From Pseudopyrenochaeta lycopersici (lineage: Eukaryota; Ascomycota; Dothideomycetes; Pleosporales; Pseudopyrenochaetaceae): a stretch of 64,000 nucleotides of DNA. The translations under genes and the position numbers were made by a program. The stretch is from NCBI GenBank assembly GCA_003313425.1, contig NHZP01000031.1, positions 372,001-436,000 on the forward strand, in the 5' to 3' direction. Shown piece after piece: positions 56,574 through 64,000 of the stretch (positions are counted from its first letter, which is position 1; each line of letters begins with the position of its first letter). The notes beneath the pieces were generated by a model, which saw only the letters and a list, made by a program, of their open reading frames with translations, was not told the DNA's origin and searched no databases.

Positions 56574-58747
56574 TCACCCCCAAAAACTGAAATTTTCGCC
56601 TGGCCAGAGTCCTATGTCTTCGCCATTAAAAAGGTTCATGATTTCTTCGTTTGGTATAGGGTTATCGGAGGACTGCTGTGCGATTCCCAGAAAGTTACCT
56701 GCGCCACCTAGATAATTGCTTGCAGGATTTGTTGTTTCTGGTCCGTTCAAGAGTGTACACATATAGGGTATGCCATGTGCATTGAAACTGCCGGAGGTGC
56801 CTGCGCTGGGAGATGTGAAAGTTGGATGATTGAGTGAAGTCTGAGATGTTTCATGTGGCATCAGAGCACCACTCGGAGTGGTTTGACCCGACCGCCGTTG
56901 TTCAGTACTTCTGAAACTCATATGGTCATGCGCGGCACGTTGAGGAGGTTGTAGTGCCCCCACTGTTGACGAATGAGACGAATTTCTTGGTCTCAGTGTG
57001 TTTTCAGATGCAACGGCAGAACTGCGCGTCGACCCCTCACGCAATCGCGCTGTAAGATTTTGTACAGCGATAATGCAGGCCTCAGGCCAGTTCGTGCCTC
57101 GAAGTGCAAGGTGCTGGAGGATTTGGATGCTCCGGTCCGAAAGGCGTATAGCGGTATCGCGCGCAACCTGCCCTTCGGTCGCAGCAAAAACAATAATGAA
57201 GACACTCATCCACACAGCCCAAGTAAATGAAGGCCAAACAAGTGGCATACTCTCGTAACCACGCTGGCCTGGTGATCCGTCAAATGCACCAAAGCCCTTC
57301 AGTGCTTTGTGTAAAGCATTGATTATCGACCTTGATGCTGAGATGCAACTTTGCAACGCGGCATTGTAGGCAGAGTTTTTCTTTGAGGTCGCTAGTACGG
57401 ATCGGTGCAAGGCAAGTATGGACTCGAAACGTAGCACAATCAGTGTAATCTGATGCACTTTCGTGATGTTTTGTGTGCCTTCATCAGCGGAAAGATATTC
57501 ATCGACCGTGTTCCACCATCTGGTATGTTCTGCTTCTAGTTCCATGACTTTGTCAGCTTCGAAGTCGGCGCTTCGCATAGCCAATTTATTTCGGTTCTCC
57601 ATGATGAAACCTCTAATACTGGCGTGGCGGGCCAGGAACTCAAGTAAATCGAGACGATTATCGCGCTCTGGGTCAAGATTTAAGCAGATGCCTCGAGATG
57701 CTTAGGAGCACAATACCTACCAGTTTCATCCCCTCCACTCCCATCGTGACGCTCATCGTGAGGGAAGCACACATCCATCTCGTCAGAGCGAATGCCTGAT
57801 GGAGTGCCCAACCGGATGCATATGTATCTGTCGATGCAATAAATCGACCAGAACAAACGTTTACGAAATTCAAATTCCGTGTCAGACGCTGGAACTGTTC
57901 GGTGAGGGCATCGGTGTAGGCCAAGTTGGAAGGCCATACGAGCAGCTAGACCTTCCAAACGTGACGCTGCATTATATCTGTGCATGGTAATCAGAAACAA
58001 TTGCACGCTGACGAGTGCTTGAAGTGACAGTATCGAGCTTTCTTCGGTCAAGACCAGCTGAATACTGTGAATTGCATCGTTAAATGAATGGAAAACAAGG
58101 TCTGATGGCACTACCTTGCCTGGTGTATTCATTTGCCGCCGGTCCGCGACTGAGATGGACATGATTGAGCGCAGTATTATTTGTTGAAGGAGATTTGTAG
58201 AGTCCGACGCTGGTAATTGTCTCCCAGCCTGCGCAATGTGTCGAATGTAATCGATGAGCGAGGGTGCATGGAGGAAGGGAAACGCAGGGTGCCAATGGTC
58301 AAAATAACTCTGGCTCCAGTCAAGGAGGTCATCAAAATGGAGTGTAGATGCAAGTCCTGTCGATGAGTGGGGAAGGACTTCATTCACTCTCCAAAGCCAT
58401 TTATTAGCACTTTTCGCAGCACCTGCAGGCAGCTGGTCGTCTTCTCCAGGTGCCGCATCACTTTCAGGGGTGTCGATGGTATGGGATGACGTGTGATTGG
58501 TTGCTAAGTTTGTTGAACGTGAGGCAGGGCGAGCATTGTTTCCAGGGCTGGTGCTGAATGTAGTGCAGCTATTGTTCTGAGGACTCGGACCGTCGATACC
58601 GAACTCGCGGAGCTGCTGACCCATAGTCTGCAAAAAAACTCTGCGCTTCCTAGTTCCTGCATCTCCGGTGTTTGCGGCGGCATCCTCTGCGTCATCTCGA
58701 GCTCGACGCTTGTTTGGTGTCATATTGGCTTGAGACATGTCCGACAC
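56574..58747 (-). CDS. Fungal_trans-domain regulator lacking a zinc cluster
   Basis: Exons 57721-58747 and 56574-57667 (53-bp intron), 706 residues. The central region is a clear fungal_trans (middle homology) domain: YFDHWHPAFPFLHAPSL, ALVSVQLFLITMHRYNAASRLEGLAARMAFQLGLHR and RKRLFWSIYCIDRYICIRLGTPSGI. The N-terminal ~120 residues contain a basic patch (NKRRARDD, TRKRRV), but no Cys-rich Zn2Cys6 cluster, and none is visible in the 300 bp upstream. It may act as a co-regulator or dimer partner, or an upstream exon has been missed. It converges on the aldolase gene with about 100 bp between the stops, which supports a link with that module (inference). Confidence 0.88.
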
Positions 58748-59043
58748 GTCACGATAGCGGAATAAAGCCTAGGGCAATTGATTGAGAGTCGCATGGGGTA
58801 ATAATGGTGCTCGCCCTGAGGCTAGATGGACCTTGTTGGTGCGATGTACAATAATAGGTTGTGGATAGAAGAAGCATGGTCAGAGGAGAGAAGATGTCGC
58901 ATGCGCTAGTCGCTCGCTTAGCCGAACAGATGGCGGGGAAGATGTGCCGTGCCTGACTTTGGCGCTGCAAAACTGTTGCTGTCTTATTAGACATTCTGCA
59001 CAATATCGGCAACCTTTCGTTTCATTCGTGTGTATTTCTTGAT

Positions 59044-60169
59044 TCAGAAGTATTTACGCCATCTCTCTTTGCTCATTGAGTTCAAATCTTTCGATACATC
59101 ACACTCTGATGAAACCGTAGAGGCTATAAAAGGAGCATTTCTACTTGAACCATCTTCTGGAGATTTGCCAGCAGCATTCTGAGTGTTTCCATCTGACTTA
59201 CTGGCATCATCAGATGTCACTACATTTGCGGGTGGTTGCCAATGCGTGCTGAGAGCTGGCGGTTGCGGCATACTTGATACTGATGGCTGCAAAGCTGTAT
59301 GTGACTGCATGTCTCCATACTGTATGGATAATGGTGAAGCATCTAGCCATGTTTCATGTGGAGTCATATTGTCCTCTGGCGTGCTCCTTTGCCCTTGTAG
59401 TGTAGGGTGTGGTATTGACGCACATAGCTTTAACCACCATTCGCGCCTCTGCGCGTCCGTACTTAAAGGCAAGCTCTTCCACTCCTCGGTCTTCACCGAT
59501 TTCGGTTGTTTCTGATTGCGATCTGCCAACACCCGGCGATCTGTCTCCGATAAATGGTAAGGCTGAATCGGCGTCTGCGTATTATAGATGGAAGAGAGGA
59601 GTTCAATGACAACGATTTCTGTCTCAAAAAGTCGTTGTTCGATGTAGGAAAGGTATCCCGAAGGAATGCCTCTAATCGGGGTGAGCATGTGTGTACAAAT
59701 ATCAAGCAAACCATAGATTAACGCACCGTTTGTTGATTGGTGGATACCGGCAGTCTATACCAGACGAAGTACATTGTGAACATGCCGGGAGCTCGCGATC
59801 GCACTGCAAACTATCAGTGGAAATGACCAGCTCAACGTCAGGATGTGTTCTACTTTTGATTTCTTGTTACGGCACCACTCACAAGCGATGGGATGGAAAC
59901 CGCTTGCGTCTTCCTAATCGCTGTCAAAATATGCCAAGGATGATATTTCGGGGTATCTGACTACGTACCATGGCATCGGTACACCTCGAGCTCGTAGGTG
60001 AAGGCGATTCTATGTTCCTGCGCTGGCGGACTTGACTTTGTCCTAGCGTCCTTGTCTTCGGGAGTTCTTCGGCATTATCTATTCCAGGTGTATCCTGCAC
60101 ACTTCCCCTCATTGCAGCACCACCCCCCCCCCTCAACAACTGGGTAAACCTTGCCCGAGCCGGAGTCAT
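59044..60169 (-). CDS. Zn2Cys6 transcription factor (short, no fungal_trans domain)
   Basis: Four exons (59969-60169, 59854-59913, 59727-59803, 59044-59671), 321 residues. Splicing assembles a canonical binuclear cluster with Cys at 78, 81, 88, 95, 98 and 105 (CEWCRNKKSKCDRELPACSQC), spacing C-x2-C-x6-C-x6-C-x2-C-x6-C. It is followed by RYPPINKRGIPSGYLSYIEQRL, a linker and short coiled segment. The rest is Ser/Pro/Gln-rich, ending in SKERWRKYF. No fungal_trans domain is present. Introns cut the cluster itself, between Lys87 and Cys88. The first exon carries a run of ten G (coding strand), encoding poly-Gly. It may regulate this module together with the neighbouring fungal_trans protein (inference). 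Confidence 0.83.
60123..60132. repeat. C10 homopolymer inside a coding exon
   Basis: Ten consecutive C (G on the coding strand) in exon 1 of the Zn2Cys6 gene, within codons for poly-Gly. A slippage-prone site; a length change would shift the frame ahead of the DNA-binding domain. Confidence 0.85.
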
Positions 60170-61491
60170 GTCCCATGTCGAATCGATCCTCTATCTTACA
60201 CACAAGTTGCATTCATATACACTTCTGATTCAGGGCTGGGATGTCCCTGTTCTTGGCCCACCGGAATTGCTTAAGCAACTCGTGTGGTCCCCACACGAAT
60301 TCAATCCGACTTCGTCATATCGCTTGAGTTCTTTGGCCAATTAATCAAGTGGTTTGGTCTGTAATCGCAGTAGCAATTACGCATCAAGTCATAGTTGGTT
60401 TGACTTACGAAACTACAAACTCAGTGGCCTTCTAAAGGACATTAGGGAAGCATGGCGCCAAATTTGAGCGCAGAGAAGGAGTCAAGGGCTTAAGTCAAGT
60501 TCAGTTAGTCTTGCTAAGCTGAAAGATATTATCAACATGCACGGTAGGAAGTACGACATTCTCTTCCATGAATAGCAAGTGCAGATGGAAAAATCCCTGG
60601 AATTACTTGCTTCACGTTCCCCGCTCACCCCGCCTTAGATGTACCAACTTCGATTCAATCCGTAATAGCATTGTTGAAGCTAGTCATTAAAGCAACTTCA
60701 TAAACTCACATTTTCGGCCTCGGGCATTCAAATGCTGGCAGAAGTAAATGGAGTGAGCATGTGGATTACGGGTAGCTGGTATGAGCTACAACATCACTGA
60801 CCGCCACAGAATTAACTACATTCTCTCTTGCCAGGCTGTTGAGCCAGGCGCCACCTCCAAACAATTGAAGCTGGCTCATGACGTGCGTAACAAGTGAGGC
60901 AAATTCTGACTAAATATCATAGAGGTCTTGGAACCAGATATGATGCACAAATGTGCCTCTGAACCAATCAAGGGCTTGATTGTAGTTTGAATGTTGACAT
61001 ATCTGATCGCACCAAGGTCGCTCTAGTAAGAACGTGCGGGAATTGTAGGACACGATAGTAAGTACTGCGGAAAGCGCTTACAGTATGGAGATAGGTGTAT
61101 TTCTCCGCACTACCATCTATTTGGGAACTCATCGCTCCTTAAAAGGACCCGATATGCGTAGAGTCCACTCGCTATGTATTAAATTGATAAGGCTGCTAAC
61201 AGAGATAAGCTTGCTGATCCTCTATACATCCAGCATGCGCTGCACATTCACTGTGCAAGAGATAAATGTAACTCAGTTCTTCCAGGGTTGCTGATCGGCA
61301 AGAGCGGCGGGCACAAGGTCATTGCGTCAGTTCAACTGACACCACCCAAGCACGGACCATTAATGGCGTGTGTTCGCCTAGTCGACGACTGCCAAAGCAA
61401 AGAACTCACCGTCCTTTAGGTATTCAAGTAAATTCATTTCTTGAGTATTCGAGGCTCCAATATCAGACTGAATATTTTACGCTCTCCAAAC
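60170..61491. other. Divergent intergenic region
   Basis: 1.3 kb between the starts of the Zn2Cys6 gene and the P450 gene. Short frames only; no RNA gene or transposon recognised. Confidence 0.45.
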
Positions 61492-63553
61492 ATGGCTGGC
61501 AGCGACTATGGCGACGAGTCTGGTCGACGGCCGGCTTTTCTCTGGACGATTGGAGGCTCTATACTCAATACTTTCGGCGTGCTTCTCGTCGCCTGCATAG
61601 TGACCAGATGGGCTCATTACTATTGGCGTACCGTACGTGTAGCCTTCATTCTCCTGGAGCTATTTTCCCACCTGACAGTTGCCTGATGACTTGTTTGAAC
61701 AGCCGAAAATGCCTGCGGTAGGGTTCTGGCCTATTCCATACCTAGGTTCCTGGGTAGCAGGAATCAAATTCATGCGGGACCCCGTGGGAGCTGTGGAAGA
61801 AGGGATGGCAAAAAGTAGTAATGGCCTTTTCCGCATCGCTACCCTGTCGGACGAGTTTGTCGTCGTAACGACCAAAGAGAAGGTTGCAGAATACTTGAAG
61901 GCCCCGGACTCAGTTCTCAACATGCAGGATGGTGCCAATGATGTGAGTATATCTTGCAATGCTTTCCATTTCTTCTCTTACAGCGTTTTGTTACATTACC
62001 GCAGGCAAGAAGATCCAGAAAGAAGCTGACTCTAGCATTCTAGCAACAACAAATTCCATTCACCATGGGCTACGGCGTGGCATACAGAACGTACCATAAC
62101 ATCGTCGTTCGTAAACAAATTACTCCTAAAATCCCGAAATTCACCCCAGATATGAGCAAGGAGATTGAACATGCTTTCCAGGAGCTTATAGGTAGTCCTA
62201 AAGGTTCGTGGTCTAATAACAATGAATCATAGTTTCAGCTAACGTTAGGCTAACGACTTTACGCCCGTGTTACTATATGAAACCATCGCTATGACAGTGG
62301 CGCGAGTGACCAATAAGGTTTTTGTCGGCGGATCTTACTGTAAGATGGCCTGACATCCGATAATAGCCTTCATCATTTATCCTTGATTTTAGACAGAAAC
62401 AAAGAATACCTACGAAACGCGACCGACTATGCCCAGGCGGTTGTCATATCAGCCGAGGTACTTCGTTTATTTCCGCATTGGGCGAAAGGGTACGTAGAGA
62501 TCCTGCACGCTGGTTCGTGGAGAGAGTTATGAGATTACTGAATAATGTAGTATCATCGTTACGATCCTGCCAGTTACTACGTGTATGCGCAAGGCTGTCA
62601 AGTTTCTTGGAGCGCATGTACAGGATCGACTTGATAGAACGTATCCAGATGACAAGAAGCCTGAAGATTTGATCCAATGGTTGATTGATGCCGCACCACC
62701 TATCGAGAAAACCGTGTATCAGATCGTCGAAAGAGTGATGGCTCTTAACGTCGCCTCTATCCACACAACGACAATGGTATGGTCAATCTGGAGAAAACGC
62801 AGAGGTGGACCCTGACAATACCATTGTGTACAGACTTTTACCTATGCACTGTACACTTTAGCGGCAGACCCGTCAACATACATCGATACCTTAAGAACTG
62901 AAGTGCTTTCAAATCTCGAGAACGGACGAGTGACACACAATACCGTTCAGAAACTGGTATATATGGACAGTTTCCTCCGCGAATCCGCCCGTTTCAACGT
63001 CGCTGGTCTAGGTAAGTCATCGCATTGCTTCTCGCAAATATAAGTCCGCGGAATCTCATCGTGTTTAAAGCGGCGATGCAAAGAAATGCAAAGCAGCCCT
63101 TCAAATTCTCGGACGGCACAGTGATTCCTGCGGGCGTAAAAGTGGTTGCTCCTAGCCAAGTTTTACATCGCGACCCTACTGTGTATGACAACCCTGGTAC
63201 CTTCGAAGGCTTCCGGTTTGTGCAGGTGTGTGATGGAACACCTGTACTTGAGAAAACAGTGGTAACCACGGGTACGGATTTCCACTTGTTTGGCCACGGG
63301 AGGCATCCTTGGTAAGTCTAGAAACTGCGCCAGTACCACTAATTTCGTTCATTTCCGTGCTAACCGAGGAAGCCCCGGTCGGTTCTTCGCTACTCACGAA
63401 ATGAAGCTCATGTTCGCCATATTACTTCTGAATTATGATATGAGCTTGACGCCTGGTACGAAACCGAAGGAGTTGTTCATTGCCACAATGGCTATCCCAG
63501 ACACGACCATGAAGGTGCTGTTCAGGTCACGGGTTCAAAAAGGTGGAAAGTAG
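61492..63553 (+). CDS. Cytochrome P450 (ent-kaurene-oxidase-like style), one broken exon junction
   Basis: Nine-exon model: 61492-61632, 61703-61942, 62044-62203, 62249-62339, 62393-62489, 62551-62776, 62834-63011, 63071-63311, 63373-63553. Motifs in order: N-terminal membrane anchor, MGYGVAYRTYHNIVVRKQIT, RVTNKVFVGG, MRKAVKFLGAHVQDRL, the I-helix-like MALNVASIHTTTM, ExxR (LRESARFN), PxxFxxFRF-like and heme loop FGHGRHPCPGRFF. The heme Cys codon is split by the last intron. The layout resembles the CYP68/CYP503-type fungal P450s of terpenoid and alkaloid clusters. Joining exons 3 and 4 leaves a one-base phase error, because no GT donor gives the required phase, so the gene may be frameshifted. 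It is otherwise intact. Confidence 0.8.
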
Positions 63554-64000
63554 GAGAAGGTGCAAATCTTAATGAAGGATACCTTTATGTACTAAGGAAG
63601 GCTATGTACGAATTGAACCGTGAAGGTAACTTGAGCCGGCCATGTTAGTTTCTTGCTGCATTAGTCAACGTTCAAAGACCTATTCACTGCAATTATATTG
63701 GTCGTTGTTAGTCTTGCGATCTCGATTGCGCCATAGTTGCATATGGCTACAGGACGACCGCGACCAGTGTGGCGCTTAATTTGAAGAGAGTTCTAGCCTG
63801 ATTGTTGTCCAGATTGTGGTGGGAATATATTCTACTGCCCATTTTCGATTATTCGATATAGACAGGAATGAACCTCGATTGCCTGCCTGTCCAATTCTTA
63901 CGCTTCTTCTCGGAGGTCTCGGTCTGCCCTCCTTGTTCGCTTCCTTCTACTGCACGCAAATCTGCATCACTAATTGATGATGTCGCTATGGTAGCAACAA
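63554..64000. other. Window end, no gene recognised
   Basis: 447 bp after the P450 stop. No open frame with a motif. Confidence 0.45.

Overview
The window is filamentous ascomycete (Pezizomycotina) DNA. Genes are dense and most carry short GT-AG introns of about 47-101 bp. The protein families are fungal: fungal_trans and Zn2Cys6 regulators, HET, DUF1996, DUF3632, many P450s and Dal5-like MFS carriers. A Dothideomycete such as a member of Pleosporales would fit, but I cannot place it firmly from sequence alone.

Region 1 (1-25.7 kb) looks like a catabolic or tailoring gene cluster. It holds three cytochrome P450s, a carboxymuconolactone-decarboxylase-like protein, a metallo-beta-lactamase-fold hydrolase, a 3-hydroxyisobutyrate-dehydrogenase-like reductase and an MFS exporter. 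It also holds a C2H2 plus fungal_trans regulator, an alpha/beta hydrolase paired head-to-head with a homogentisate 1,2-dioxygenase homologue, a short-chain dehydrogenase, a PHBH-type FAD monooxygenase, a decayed amidase and a YqjM-type old yellow enzyme. Together they could hydroxylate an aromatic ring, cleave it, and hydrolyse and reduce the fragments. The usual partners of homogentisate dioxygenase (maleylacetoacetate isomerase, fumarylacetoacetase) are not seen, so the substrate may not be homogentisate.

Region 2 (25.7-53 kb) is sparser and accessory-like. It has a tiny Sin3-type PAH-domain gene and an intronless 1185-residue protein that strings together a methyltransferase-like, a FAD-oxidase, a phosphomevalonate-kinase-like P-loop and an adenine-phosphoribosyltransferase-like domain. 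It also has a HET-domain gene, two related small secreted proteins of unknown family, a zinc-less medium-chain reductase, a secreted RNase T1-type protein, a DUF3632 gene, a DUF1996 gene with a 16-nt exon, a LINE (Tad-like) relic, a phosphotransferase relic and a frameshifted fungus-specific gene.

Region 3 (53-63.6 kb) looks like a second small catabolic module. It has a Dal5-like organic-anion carrier, a DapA/KDG-aldolase-family enzyme, a fungal_trans regulator without a zinc cluster, a Zn2Cys6 regulator without a fungal_trans domain, and a nine-exon P450 with one broken exon junction.

Exon limits were worked out by hand from splice signals, reading phase and family motifs, and should be taken as models.
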